Assembly (NCBI GenBank): GCA_041752115.1
Contig: JBGSHS010000170.1
Location: forward strand, 1 to 64,000
DNA: 64,000 nt
Direction: 5' to 3'
DNA from: JAJRVM01 sp041752115
Lineage (GTDB): Bacteria > Planctomycetota > Planctomycetia > Pirellulales > Pirellulaceae
The notes under the pieces are model-generated. The model had not been told where the DNA came from and searched no databases. It saw only the letters and a list, made by a program, of their open reading frames with translations. Positions within the stretch are counted from its first letter, which is position 1. The number at the start of each line of letters is the position of its first letter. This document shows, in pieces, positions 45,282-54,193 of the stretch. The position numbers and the translations under genes are program-made.

Positions 45282-45529
45282 GGTGCTTCCCCTACCACGT
45301 CGCCATGTTCATACGTCTGTTGGAATCGGGCGTTTGACCTCCAGCGCCTCGGACCCCACCCGTCCCGAATCTCCACGAGGGATTCGCGCGTGCCGCAACT
45401 CGCTGTCTCGCGCACCTTCCCGTCCGACTGCCACAGGCTCTCGCCAGGTACCCGCCGCGCCAGCTGCCGATACTGGCCGAGTGAATCGCCTGGGCAGATG
45501 ACTTTCCTCTGATGCGGCTGATAGTTCAT
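45278..45529 (-). CDS. Small hypothetical protein translationally coupled inside the HDOD/kinase operon
   Basis: 83 residues, not recognised. The ATG at 45529 is preceded by AGGGAG at a 5-base distance and lies 11 bases after the stop of the REC-HD gene; its own TGA overlaps the ATG of the REC-kinase gene (ATGA). The same four-base coupling is used by other genes of the operon. Codon third positions are GC-rich as in the neighbours. The sequence is hydrophilic and Arg/Trp/Gln-rich with 'DSLGQYRQLARRVPGESLWQ' and 'REIR'-type basic patches ('EIRDGWGPRRWRSNARFQ'), without membrane segment or known fold. A second frame (45309-45533, TTG start) overlaps it; coupling favours this one. Confidence 0.5.
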   Translation of the reverse strand: MNYQPHQRKVICPGDSLGQYRQLARRVPGESLWQSDGKVRETASCGTRESLVEIRDGWGPRRWRSNARFQQTYEHGDVVGEAP

Positions 45530-45540
45530 TCAATCTCCCT

Positions 45541-46746
45541 TCATGTCATCCGCCACGCGGCCGCATGGTCAGAACAGGCCACGTCGGTCAACCTGGGAAG
45601 ATCCAAGCCGAGGGTGGTGAACACGCATATGCTCCCCTCCAGGCCGGCGTTCATCGCGTAGTTGCGCAGTCGGAATCGCAGCGCCCGCGTCACCTCTTGC
45701 CCCTTAGTGCACAACACAGCTCCTTGCTTCGACCGCACGTCCGCCGCAATGACCATCCCGTCGCGCAATTGCAGCAGGTCAACCTGCTGAATAACCAGCG
45801 GCTGTGTGATGTTGAGCACGTCGCGCAACGCGTTGAGCACTCGCAGGTCGTACCATCCCGTGCGTTGGAGCATCTCCGCCAAGGCCACTGCCGGCATCGC
45901 ACCCCTCATGACCAGCGTGTCATAGTCAAGCACGCACTTCAGAATACGAGCCCCCAGCGGTATCTGCTCCCCGCACGGTTCATCCTGAGGATCGCCGCCC
46001 CCGTCGTACCGTTTGTTCTGGTATCCAATAATAACTGCCACAGGCTCGAGACGGGGAACGCTCTGAATCAGATCGCGTCCGATCTGCGGATGATCCATGT
46101 ATGCTCTCTCATCCCGCATCGATACCTGCTCGCCGCGATACATGCGGGACAAGAGTTCATCGGGAATCGTGACGCACCCGACCTGGGACAACATCGCGGC
46201 AATCTCGATCATCCACCCCCCTTGCTCTCCGACGGACTCCGCCACTCGGCGCGCCAGGGAGCGGATGCGCGACGATCGCCCAAACGCAGTCGGGCTCACC
46301 AGCGACAGGACATCGGTGAGGATCTTGATGCTCCCGCTCAGGGTCTTGGACAACAACTCCCGCTCGGCAACGATCAGCTGATACTGCCTCAGTCCGCTTT
46401 CGAGAGAGGAAGCGAGTTCTTCTGACGAACACGGTTTGGTCAGAAAGCGAAAGATCTGGCCCTGGTTTACGGCGTCCAGTGCGGTTTGCTGGTCGGAGTT
46501 TCCCGTCAACATGATACGTACAGTGTCAGGGGCAAGCTGGCGTACCCGGGAAAGCAATTCCACTCCGTTCATCCCGGGCATGCGCATGTCAGCCACGATG
46601 ACGGCATACGGTCCCTGTTCGCGTACGGCCGTCAGCCCTTCTTCACCGCCGAGAGCAATTTCTATGGCGAACCGTTTGCGCAATGCACGCTGGTATCCCA
46701 CCAGAATGTTGGAATCGTCGTCAACACAGAGAATGCGTTCAGTCAT
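45541..46746 (-). CDS. Response regulator with a degenerate HD-GYP-like output domain
   Basis: 401 residues. Receiver 1-125: 'ILCVDDDSNILVGYQRALRK', Asp53 in 'VIVADMRMPGMNGVELL', Lys106 in 'IFRFLTKPCSS', all intact. The output domain (about 150-320) has the RpfG layout but has lost catalytic residues: the HD pair is replaced in 'IAAMLSQVGCVTIPDELLSR', and the GYP region reads 'IIGYQNKRYDGGGDP' instead of HHExxDGxGYP. It probably acts as a protein-binding module, not a c-di-GMP phosphodiesterase. A C-terminal beta-rich segment follows ('LQLRDGMVIAADVRSKQGAV'). ATG overlaps the stop of the REC-HDOD gene (ATGA). Confidence 0.85.
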   Translation of the reverse strand: MTERILCVDDDSNILVGYQRALRKRFAIEIALGGEEGLTAVREQGPYAVIVADMRMPGMNGVELLSRVRQLAPDTVRIMLTGNSDQQTALDAVNQGQIFRFLTKPCSSEELASSLESGLRQYQLIVAERELLSKTLSGSIKILTDVLSLVSPTAFGRSSRIRSLARRVAESVGEQGGWMIEIAAMLSQVGCVTIPDELLSRMYRGEQVSMRDERAYMDHPQIGRDLIQSVPRLEPVAVIIGYQNKRYDGGGDPQDEPCGEQIPLGARILKCVLDYDTLVMRGAMPAVALAEMLQRTGWYDLRVLNALRDVLNITQPLVIQQVDLLQLRDGMVIAADVRSKQGAVLCTKGQEVTRALRFRLRNYAMNAGLEGSICVFTTLGLDLPRLTDVACSDHAAAWRMT

Positions 46747-47918
46747 GGCTGGAGTGCCTCCTCACGGCACCGGTCACAAATATCTCGCCACTCGCAAGCG
46801 GCGTCGGCAATGCCAAGTCGCTCCAGGAAAGCCGCGTCCAACTCGACAGCTTCGCTCGTCATGGCCACGGCAATATGCAGTGCGACAAGGGGGCCTCGTT
46901 CTTCTGACGAACATGCTCGCGGTGTCTCCACATACGTGAGTGCCTGCACGACCGCGTCGGGAACCCCCCACAGCGCCGCCAGGTAGCCACTCAGGTGGAG
47001 TTGCGACGGGCCGGTCGGGGTTCCCCCCGCCACTTCCGGCCGGCGAATATCGCCCCCTGACGGCCGAATCTCACTGGCCAGCGGCTTCCCCAGCAGTGCC
47101 AGATCACTCATCGGATGGAGCATTCCGGCCAGTTCCGCGCTCCCCCGCAGGCCCAGGTCGTCGCTCAGCGTTCTGGCGATGCTGGCAGCGGCACGTGCCA
47201 TGGCCTGACCACGCCGGTTGCAGTCAACGATGCTGTCAGCGTGAGTGTCCCCTACCGGCGACTGGAAGGCCGCGGGTGCCCCGAGCAACGCTCGCATCCG
47301 TTCCAGCCCCAGGAGACGTACAGCCTGTGACGCGCTGCTGACACGCTGAGGTGATCCGAAGAACCCCGAACTAACCAGGCAGACCACGCGTGTCGTCGTC
47401 GAGATGTCGGTGGCGATGATGGCCGCCACGTCCTCGATCGAGGCATCGACTCGAGCCATGCACTCGGTCAGCGCCCGACAAACTCCCGGCTGACTCGGCA
47501 GCCACTGCGTGCTGGAGATGGCCCCTCGTAACGTGCTGTTGTGGAAGACATTGCGGATTGTCGCGATCCGCTGTACGACCGATTTCAGCGTGTCAGGATC
47601 ACAGGGTTTGTTCAGAAACTGATGAGCAACTCCCACACACTTCAACACGGCCTCGTCGCTGCATTGGCCTGAGAGGACGATGCGAACCGTATCGGGATAA
47701 CGGCTGAGCACCTCACGGAGCAGTTCTGCTCCGTCCATGCCGGGCATCCGGGCGTCCGATACCACCATATCAAACGGCTGACGAGCGCAGCAATCGAGCG
47801 CTGCGCGGGCTCCCTCCGCGAACTCCATATCCCACTGTTCACGGTGGCAGCGAAGCGAACGGCGGAGTCCCATCAGGACTTTGGGTTCGTCATCGACAAA
47901 AAGCAGTCTTTGCTTCAT
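46743..47918 (-). CDS. Response regulator with HDOD output domain
   Basis: 391 residues from ATG 47918, whose ATGA overlaps the stop of the upstream kinase gene; the frame continues upstream only as antisense-like noise. The receiver has 'RLLFVDDEPKVLMGLRRSLR', Asp55 in 'MVVSDARMPGMDGAELLREV' and Lys104 in 'HQFLNKPCDPDTL'. The C-terminal domain (about 150-370) is HDOD: 'DVAAIIATDISTTTRVVCLV', 'QRVSSASQAVRLLGLERMRA' and 'LRGSAELAGMLHPMSDLALL'. HDOD lacks nuclease residues and is linked to signalling and motility control. Stop overlaps the next gene start. Probable target of the kinase at 47915. Confidence 0.88.
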   Translation of the reverse strand: MKQRLLFVDDEPKVLMGLRRSLRCHREQWDMEFAEGARAALDCCARQPFDMVVSDARMPGMDGAELLREVLSRYPDTVRIVLSGQCSDEAVLKCVGVAHQFLNKPCDPDTLKSVVQRIATIRNVFHNSTLRGAISSTQWLPSQPGVCRALTECMARVDASIEDVAAIIATDISTTTRVVCLVSSGFFGSPQRVSSASQAVRLLGLERMRALLGAPAAFQSPVGDTHADSIVDCNRRGQAMARAAASIARTLSDDLGLRGSAELAGMLHPMSDLALLGKPLASEIRPSGGDIRRPEVAGGTPTGPSQLHLSGYLAALWGVPDAVVQALTYVETPRACSSEERGPLVALHIAVAMTSEAVELDAAFLERLGIADAACEWRDICDRCREEALQP

Positions 47919-49732
47919 GGGATATCTCTCTTGCTGGGCGATTTGTGAGGGTTGCGGGGGAGCCGTACAATGAAGGTCGTGCCTTGGCCGACTTGCGTTT
48001 CGAAGGTGAGTGTACCGCCGTGCTGTTCGGCCACCACGGATCGCGCGATCGACAGTCCCTGTCCGGTACCACGTCCAACTTCTTTGGTCGTGAAGAAATG
48101 GTCGAACACCTTGCCGCAGATATCGTCCCGAATTCCGGCGCCGGTGTCCGATATGCGGACTTCCACCCACTCGTCGTTCGAGCGCGTGCTGATGGTGATG
48201 CGCCCTGGGGACGACGCGTCCTGGCCCGGCTTTTCCGCGATGGCATGGGCGGCGTTAATAATGAGATTCAGGAACACCTGGTTGCAGGCCCCCGGCAGAC
48301 AGTGCACCAGAGGCAGGTGTGGATCGAAATCTGTGACAACGTCGGCGACATACTTCCACTCGTTGCGGCAGACGGTCAATGTGCTCAGCAACGCCTTGTT
48401 AAGATCGACCGCCTGCATTTCGTCGCTGCCCGGGTGCGAAAACTCCTTCATCGAGCGAACGATGGTGGCTACTCGCCCCACACCTTCTAGTGATTGGGAG
48501 ATGGCAAGCGGGATTTCGCGAATGAGAAAATCGAGATCAACGTCGCTCGCCGAACTGCTCAGCCCTTGAACGCTGTCTCCGGCACAATCTCCGAAATCAG
48601 CAGGCTGATTTGCTGAACGCTGAGCGGCCAGGACCGGCTGCAGGTCGGCGAAAGCATCCTTCAGAAATCGCAGGTTGTCACCGATGAATTGGGTGGGCGT
48701 GTTGATTTCGTGGGCAATACCGGCGGCCAGCTGCCCGATGGACTCGAGCTTTTGCGCCTGCAGCAATTGTCCCTCGAGCACCCGTCTCTTCGAGATATCC
48801 TGGAACGTCAACACCGCGCCGACGATCGTATTCGCCTCGCACATCGGCGTCGCGACATACTCTACCGGGAACTCCGATCCATCCTGACGCCAGAACACGT
48901 CGTTCTGCCCGTGCTGCGTCGTGCCGTCTTCCAGCGTGATTCGCACCGGACACTCGCCCCAACTGCGGGGAGTCTGATTGGCTTTCGAATGATGGATTAA
49001 CTCGTGAAACGACTGTCCCACCAACTGCTCCGCTGACCAGCCGACCAGTCGCTCCGCTGCCGGGTTTACGAAAGTGATTCGTCCGGCGCTGTTGAGTCCC
49101 ACAATCCCCTCCCCTGCCGAATCCAGAATCAACTGGTTGCAGGCGTGGAGCCGTTTGAGTTCCCACTCAGACGCTTCTCGCTCACGTAAGCGCTCTTCAT
49201 GCTCTTCGATCGCCTCCGCCAGACTACGGGCATGCGACACTTGCAGCGACTCGGCTGTGGCCATCAGTTGTTCGGTCCGAGCCCGCAGTTCCGCTTCCCG
49301 TTGCTGTGACCGGAAGAGGGCCCGAGCCAGACCATGGCTTACCTTGCAGGCGACCTCCAGTTGCCAATCAGAATCGGTTTGCTCACACCGTGGTTGCTCA
49401 CGATAGAGGCAGCCGAGCAACGGTGTGGAAAGGTCATTGGAGAGTCGTACGCCGTAGCCCGTCAGCGTTTGACCGCTGAACTGCCGTTCGACCCGGCACA
49501 AAGGATGTTGTCGCAGCTGTGCGGCAAGCGCCCTTTGAAAAGCAGCGCGGATTTCGGTCTCGACCGGCTGGCAGCACTCATCGACCAGGATCAACTCGCC
49601 GCCGGCTCCGACCAGGAGGATGAGCAAAGGGGCGGGACCGGGCAGTCCTCCCGCGCCGTCAGGACGGCCCAGGGGACTTCCGGGGGAAGGTTCTGCGAGC
49701 GCCAGCAGGTCATCAATTGTCTCAAGCAACAT
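47915..49732 (-). CDS. PAS-containing sensor histidine kinase of the HDOD operon
   Basis: 605 codons from ATG 49732, with GAGGCGAG upstream and the HDOD stop 16 bases before. Residues 1-145 form an unassigned N-terminal module with a hydrophobic core ('APLLILLVGAGGELILVDEC') and cysteines; a coiled coil follows (about 145-195). The PAS domain is at 195-320 ('ILDSAGEGIVGLNSAGRITF'), HisKA at about 322-400 with His341 in 'LAAGIAHEINTPTQFIGDNL', and the HATPase ends 'GTGQGLSIARSVVAEQHGG'. The N-terminal module may sense a soluble ligand or bind the HDOD protein. No membrane segment is clear, so it is cytoplasmic. Confidence 0.9.
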   Translation of the reverse strand: MLLETIDDLLALAEPSPGSPLGRPDGAGGLPGPAPLLILLVGAGGELILVDECCQPVETEIRAAFQRALAAQLRQHPLCRVERQFSGQTLTGYGVRLSNDLSTPLLGCLYREQPRCEQTDSDWQLEVACKVSHGLARALFRSQQREAELRARTEQLMATAESLQVSHARSLAEAIEEHEERLREREASEWELKRLHACNQLILDSAGEGIVGLNSAGRITFVNPAAERLVGWSAEQLVGQSFHELIHHSKANQTPRSWGECPVRITLEDGTTQHGQNDVFWRQDGSEFPVEYVATPMCEANTIVGAVLTFQDISKRRVLEGQLLQAQKLESIGQLAAGIAHEINTPTQFIGDNLRFLKDAFADLQPVLAAQRSANQPADFGDCAGDSVQGLSSSASDVDLDFLIREIPLAISQSLEGVGRVATIVRSMKEFSHPGSDEMQAVDLNKALLSTLTVCRNEWKYVADVVTDFDPHLPLVHCLPGACNQVFLNLIINAAHAIAEKPGQDASSPGRITISTRSNDEWVEVRISDTGAGIRDDICGKVFDHFFTTKEVGRGTGQGLSIARSVVAEQHGGTLTFETQVGQGTTFIVRLPRNPHKSPSKRDIP

Positions 49733-49748
49733 CGGATCGCACTCGCCT

Positions 49749-50627
49749 CTAAAGGTCGAACAGCGCGGCATTCCTCGCCAACTCATCATCCAGGTCATTG
49801 GCCAGCACGGAGATATGCTCGCGCGTCAGCGCCAGAGCGTTCATTGCCGCCTGCGGTACACGCACCAACTTGCGGCCGACCGAGGACATTCCCTTGAGCG
49901 TGCACAACAAATTGGCGATCTCCACGCATTGGACGATCAACAGGTGATCGCCACGGTACTTGTCGGACATGTGGTGAAAGGCAATGGCCGCCTTGACCAC
50001 CTCCGGAAACCGCCAGCTTTCGGCTATTCTGGCTCCCAGCCGCGCGTGATCAAACCCGAGCCAGTTTCGTTCGGTCTCCACGAGCGTAAGTTGATCATCC
50101 AGTTGGTGCATGACCTGGCAGAAGTGGGCGTGGACATATTGGTCCTCCAGCACGATCCCAATGTCGTGCAGCAAGCCTGCGACAAAGGCATCCTCGAAGT
50201 CCGCTACGCGCTGACGCATAGCGATCAGCCGCGCGCAGATTCCGACAGCAACCAGATGCTTCCACAGCCGGCGCCGCTGAAATGTGCCGATCTCCTCCTC
50301 GCTGTTAAACAACTCGCCGACGCTGGCGGTCATGACCAGACTACGGATCTGCCGCAGACCGATCAAAGTGATCGCCTGTTGCAGATTGGAGATCCGTTCC
50401 CGCGGCGCACAGGCTGACGAATTGACGTATCGAAGCACGCGCGCACTCAAAGCAGGGTCTGTCTCGATCAACACCTTCATGTCCAAGGCGCTGGACTTCG
50501 GATTGTTGGCAACCTCCATGACCTTCAAGGCGATATGCGGCAGCGTCGAGATTTCGTTGACGCGTCGGGCGACGTCATCGAGTGAGGGAGGCGTTTCCAG
50601 GTAGGTCGTGGTGTCCTGCTGGTTCAT
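49749..50627 (-). CDS. HDOD-domain protein
   Basis: 292 residues. HDOD domain over about 15-215: 'VARRVNEISTLPHIALKVME', 'LIETDPALSARVLRYVNSSA', 'ISNLQQAITLIGLRQIRSLV' and 'DAFVAGLLHDIGIVLEDQYV'. The last keeps an HD pair, as many HDOD proteins do, but the family as a whole is non-catalytic. First gene of the six-gene signalling operon that runs to 43968; followed by the PAS kinase after 16 bases. HDOD proteins beside kinases are known in other Gram-negatives and are proposed to relay signals to motility or biofilm; the precise role here is inference. Confidence 0.92.
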   Translation of the reverse strand: MNQQDTTTYLETPPSLDDVARRVNEISTLPHIALKVMEVANNPKSSALDMKVLIETDPALSARVLRYVNSSACAPRERISNLQQAITLIGLRQIRSLVMTASVGELFNSEEEIGTFQRRRLWKHLVAVGICARLIAMRQRVADFEDAFVAGLLHDIGIVLEDQYVHAHFCQVMHQLDDQLTLVETERNWLGFDHARLGARIAESWRFPEVVKAAIAFHHMSDKYRGDHLLIVQCVEIANLLCTLKGMSSVGRKLVRVPQAAMNALALTREHISVLANDLDDELARNAALFDL

Positions 50628-50979
50628 GAGTCGCTCCTGTACACACTACTCAGGCAAGTCGGCCGCGTCGTCACAAGGACGCGATGCGGCGTGGTGGGTT
50701 TGCTTTGCGGGACACTTTTCAAGCCACCGGACTGGGCCAAGACGGTACACAAGAATAGGTTATGTGCCAGCACAGACCATACGATTCTTTCGCACTACCC
50801 CTCCCGAGACCGACGTGCTTGTGGTCCGGGCCAGCGCTGGCACGGCAGATAGCCAATTGAGGTACCTGCAGCCTGGGTGACACGCCCCGTCCGTTGATTG
50901 CCACACATGGGTGTCACCAGTCGATTGCGCACACGGCGGACTTGGCGAAGGCCTGGGGGCGGTAAGACTCAACCGGGCC
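50628..50979. other. Intergenic region, probable promoter of the HDOD operon
   Basis: 352 bases between the FixJ-like gene and the HDOD operon. Contains GGTGACAC / GTGTCACC arms (50876-50918) around a 27-base loop. No gene; the exact promoter was not resolved. Confidence 0.4.
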
Positions 50980-51588
50980 TCAGGACTCGAAATGGGCCAG
51001 CAGTCGAACCAGTTCTGCCTCATTCCGCACTTTCATCTTCTCCAAGACTCGGGTACGGTGTTTCGCCACCGTCTGAATGCTGATGCCCAACGAGGCAGCA
51101 ATCGACTTCATGTTCGATCCGCTGGACAGCAGGTTCATGATTTCCCGCTCACGCGGCGTCAACAACCGCAGGCGGGCGGTAACCTCCGGATGCGCGACTT
51201 CGATCCTCATCCGCCGCTGAGATTCCTCCAGTGCCTGACGCACGAGTCCCAGGATCCGAGTGTCGTCGATCGGTTTCTCCAGGAAGTCCATCGCCCCGGC
51301 TTTCATGGCCTCAGCACACGTTTCGATGTCACCATGACCGGTAATAAAAACGACAGGAACCTGCGGAAACTGCGTCGCAAGCCACCGCTGCACCTGCAGC
51401 CCGGTACACTGCGGCATCTGCAGATCGAGCAACACGCAGCCGTGCTGCTGCCCGGGGAAGCTACGCATGAAATCGGCCGCAGAGGAATAGCCCTGCACGG
51501 CAAATCCTTCCGACTCAAGCAGCCATTGCATCGATCGAAGCGCACCTCGATCATCATCTACGACGAAGACGGTCAACTCAGCTTCCAC
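50980..51588 (-). CDS. FixJ/NarL-family response regulator
   Basis: 202 residues from GTG 51588, which overlaps the end of the kinase gene by 11 bases; this start gives the FixJ length of about 200. The receiver (1-120) has 'TVFVVDDDRGALRSMQWLLE', Asp55 in 'GCVLLDLQMPQCTGLQVQRW', 'VVFITGHGDIETCAEAMKAG' and Lys105 in 'MDFLEKPIDD'. The LuxR-type HTH is at about 135-200: 'RLLTPREREIMNLLSSGSNM' and 'IAASLGISIQTVAKHRTRVL'. It binds DNA as a phosphorylated dimer. The pairing with the kinase at 51578 is a FixL-FixJ type module; its targets are unknown. Confidence 0.93.
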   Translation of the reverse strand: MEAELTVFVVDDDRGALRSMQWLLESEGFAVQGYSSAADFMRSFPGQQHGCVLLDLQMPQCTGLQVQRWLATQFPQVPVVFITGHGDIETCAEAMKAGAMDFLEKPIDDTRILGLVRQALEESQRRMRIEVAHPEVTARLRLLTPREREIMNLLSSGSNMKSIAASLGISIQTVAKHRTRVLEKMKVRNEAELVRLLAHFES

Positions 51589-53521
51589 AACCAGATTCCT
51601 CGCGTCCTTGATGAACAGGAAGTGTGAAATGAAAATCCGCTCCACACGTCTGGTCATCACCGAGCCAGATCTTGCCGCCGTGTGACTCAACGACCCGGCG
51701 ACTGATCGCCAATCCCATCCCCAGTCCCTGTCGTTTCGTGCTGTTGAATGCCTCGAACAACCGCTCCCGAGCATGCCCTGCTACGCCGCAACCCCAATCA
51801 CGGACTTCGACCTCCACCGATTTCTCGCCTCGCATCATGGCCGCGACGATCACCTTGCGCTGCTTCTCAGGCCGCATCGCCACCGCATCCATCGCATTCG
51901 CCACCAGGTTCACGACCACCTGTTCGATTTGGATCGAGTCCATCCTGATCAATGGCAGATCTTCGCCGACATTGAACGTTAACTGAACGCAGTGATCACG
52001 AGCCAGGGGTTGGAGCAGGTCGTACGCCTGGCGCAACACCTGCCCGATGTCCGTCAACTCCCGCCGCGGACCACGGCCACGCACGAACTCGCGCAGGTGC
52101 GTGACGATGGCCGACGCACGATTCACTTCAACAGACACGCGGTCCATGGCATCCGTAATCTCCGCGACGTCGACCGATCGACCGAGACGTGCCAGGCGGC
52201 GGCAAGCGCCGCGCACGTAATTGTTGATGGCATAGAGCGGCTGATTCAACTCGTGGGCCAGTGTCGCCGCCATTTCTCCCACGGTCTGCAGGCGATTCAT
52301 GTGGGCGAGTTCAATGTCGCGCTGCCGGGAAATGCGTTGCGCCTTCCGCTGCTCCGTCACATCGTCCACGATGCCGATCACCCCCCCCACTCCGCCGTCC
52401 GGGCCAGGAAATATCGCCTTGTGCAGCACCACTTCGTATTCCGCGCCATCGGCCAGGCGGATGGTTGTCTCCGTGGTCTGCGGGGCACCAGAACGGTACA
52501 AATCGTCATTCGAATCGCGAAACAGATCACTCGACCGATCCGCGAAGAGCTCGCAGTCGGTCTTTCCTAAGACCTGGCGCTCCGGCACCCCGGTCCATTG
52601 GGAAAAGGCACGATTACAGCCCAGGTAGCGACCGTCTCGCCCTTTATAGAAGACGGGACTCGGCATACTATCGATCAACGTCTGCAAGAACTGCGCCTGC
52701 CGCTGGAGTTCCTCCTCCGCAAGCCTCCGCTGCGTGATGTCCTCGTGCGCAATCCCGACGCGAGGCGGTCCCGCCACGGGAATCCGGGTAGCCCGGGCAA
52801 TGAACCAACGCTGTTCATCCGCCGAGTGGCACGGGTACTCGTGAACCACGCGTTCTCGCGTACCGCGCAACAGAGCTCGAAGCTCCTCGGCGAACCAGTG
52901 CGCCGATTCGGCGTCTTTCCCGACCGCTTCATCGCATACGCGCAAGTAGTCGCTTCCCTCCGACAGCCGATCGGGATCGGCTCCGTTGGCACGCGCGAAT
53001 TCCCGCCAAGGTGAATTGACCGCGATAATTTGGCCCTGCTGGTCGACAATCGCGATGTGGGTCAACAGCCCATCAAGTGTCGCCCGCAGAAAACGCTCCG
53101 ACGGTTGCTGACCGCCTCCGAAGACCGTTTCCGGTGCATTGTCGCGGGAAGCCCGCACCGCGCCCCTCACCACGGCCACCAGCCGCTCGTACCCGTCAGC
53201 AGACTTCATCACAAAATGGGAAATCCCCTGCCGAACCAACTCGTTGGCAATCCGCTCCGATCCCAGAGCCGTCACGACCACGATCGGGATCTCGCCGCAA
53301 ACCGAGCGTACGGTGGCAACCAGCTGAGTCCATTTCAGGCCGTCGATGTTCACATCGCAGAGTAGGACATCATACCCACCCAGCAGTTCCGCCTGCAGTT
53401 CACCGAGCGACGAGACCTCCGTCACTTCACACGCGTCAGGGCAATCCCGCAGCCGCGCGCATACCTCGATCCGATCGGTTGCGTTCGCATCAGCATAGAG
53501 TATCCGCACCCGATGAAGCAT
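51578..53521 (-). CDS. FixL-like sensor histidine kinase with N-terminal receiver (REC-PAS-PAS-HK)
   Basis: 647 residues from ATG 53521; the frame is open to 53653 but the receiver starts here. REC 3-120: Asp56 in 'DVLLCDVNIDGLKWTQLVAT', Lys106 in 'HFVMKSADG', but the acid pocket is reduced to 'ILYADANATD'. PAS 1 is at about 147-265 ('LTHIAIVDQQGQIIAVNSPW'), PAS 2 at 280-395 ('SMPSPVFYKGRDGRYLGCNR'). HisKA His423 lies in 'MAATLAHELNQPLYAINNYV', the FixL/DctB type. HATPase 520-640 ('GLGMGLAISRRVVESHGGKI'). No haem-PAS histidine is evident, so oxygen sensing cannot be claimed. Partner regulator overlaps its 3' end. Confidence 0.92.
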   Translation of the reverse strand: MLHRVRILYADANATDRIEVCARLRDCPDACEVTEVSSLGELQAELLGGYDVLLCDVNIDGLKWTQLVATVRSVCGEIPIVVVTALGSERIANELVRQGISHFVMKSADGYERLVAVVRGAVRASRDNAPETVFGGGQQPSERFLRATLDGLLTHIAIVDQQGQIIAVNSPWREFARANGADPDRLSEGSDYLRVCDEAVGKDAESAHWFAEELRALLRGTRERVVHEYPCHSADEQRWFIARATRIPVAGPPRVGIAHEDITQRRLAEEELQRQAQFLQTLIDSMPSPVFYKGRDGRYLGCNRAFSQWTGVPERQVLGKTDCELFADRSSDLFRDSNDDLYRSGAPQTTETTIRLADGAEYEVVLHKAIFPGPDGGVGGVIGIVDDVTEQRKAQRISRQRDIELAHMNRLQTVGEMAATLAHELNQPLYAINNYVRGACRRLARLGRSVDVAEITDAMDRVSVEVNRASAIVTHLREFVRGRGPRRELTDIGQVLRQAYDLLQPLARDHCVQLTFNVGEDLPLIRMDSIQIEQVVVNLVANAMDAVAMRPEKQRKVIVAAMMRGEKSVEVEVRDWGCGVAGHARERLFEAFNSTKRQGLGMGLAISRRVVESHGGKIWLGDDQTCGADFHFTLPVHQGREESGCGS

Positions 53522-54193
53522 TACTCCGGCCTCGCTAAATCCTCCCGTTCCGCTCACCCCACCCGCTTGAGCGACCGAGCTGGCACGAACTGCCGTGCTG
53601 ACCGGTGAGCCCAGCCGCCCATCGTACGCGATGAAACGGCCGTCGAGTTTCACGTCGTCCGCTGCCCCGTACCACGAGCAACTGCAGGGTCGTGTAGAGC
53701 AAACCGATTTGCAAGATCCTCAGCTGCAACTTCGCGGCGGCGAAAGTTTCGCCCCCAATCCCCCCACACAAGGATAACTCTTGGTAGGTACTCTTCCCGC
53801 TCCCCTGGACAGCCGTGGATGGCCGCTGCCGACCGTGACGAATCACAATGTTTCATGCTGTCGTTCGCTCCCCGAGGTGTGCGAGCCCGGCACGACGAAA
53901 GCAGCCGCCGGAAACGAGGACCGGGAGCAATGAACCGGTGATCCACACGAATACGCGGCACGAAACCCAATCCGCAGACGTATTCCCTGCGCCCGATGAT
54001 CGCCCAAACACACCCGCAATGCAGCACGGCGAGTCGGACATGCTAGAATGGTATCCACTGGTACGGAGAAGAAGAAGTCCCCATTTCGGTCGGCAGACTA
54101 CCTCAGGTCGCAGTGTTTCAGTGATCTGTCGTCATCGGTCCGCGGCAGCAACTCGGTTCAACGAAGTCCCCACAGTCACTCCGCACTGCCGGT
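53522..54193. other. Intergenic region without a gene
   Basis: 672 bases upstream of the FixL-like gene. Frames on both strands show no domain. Presumably carries the promoter of the fixLJ-like pair; not resolved. Confidence 0.35.

Noticed and set aside
45309..45533. 74-codon alternative small frame (TTG start) in the HDOD operon
   Set aside because: The 45278-45529 frame has an ATG with better spacing from AGGGAG and a coupled stop; this one ends without coupling.
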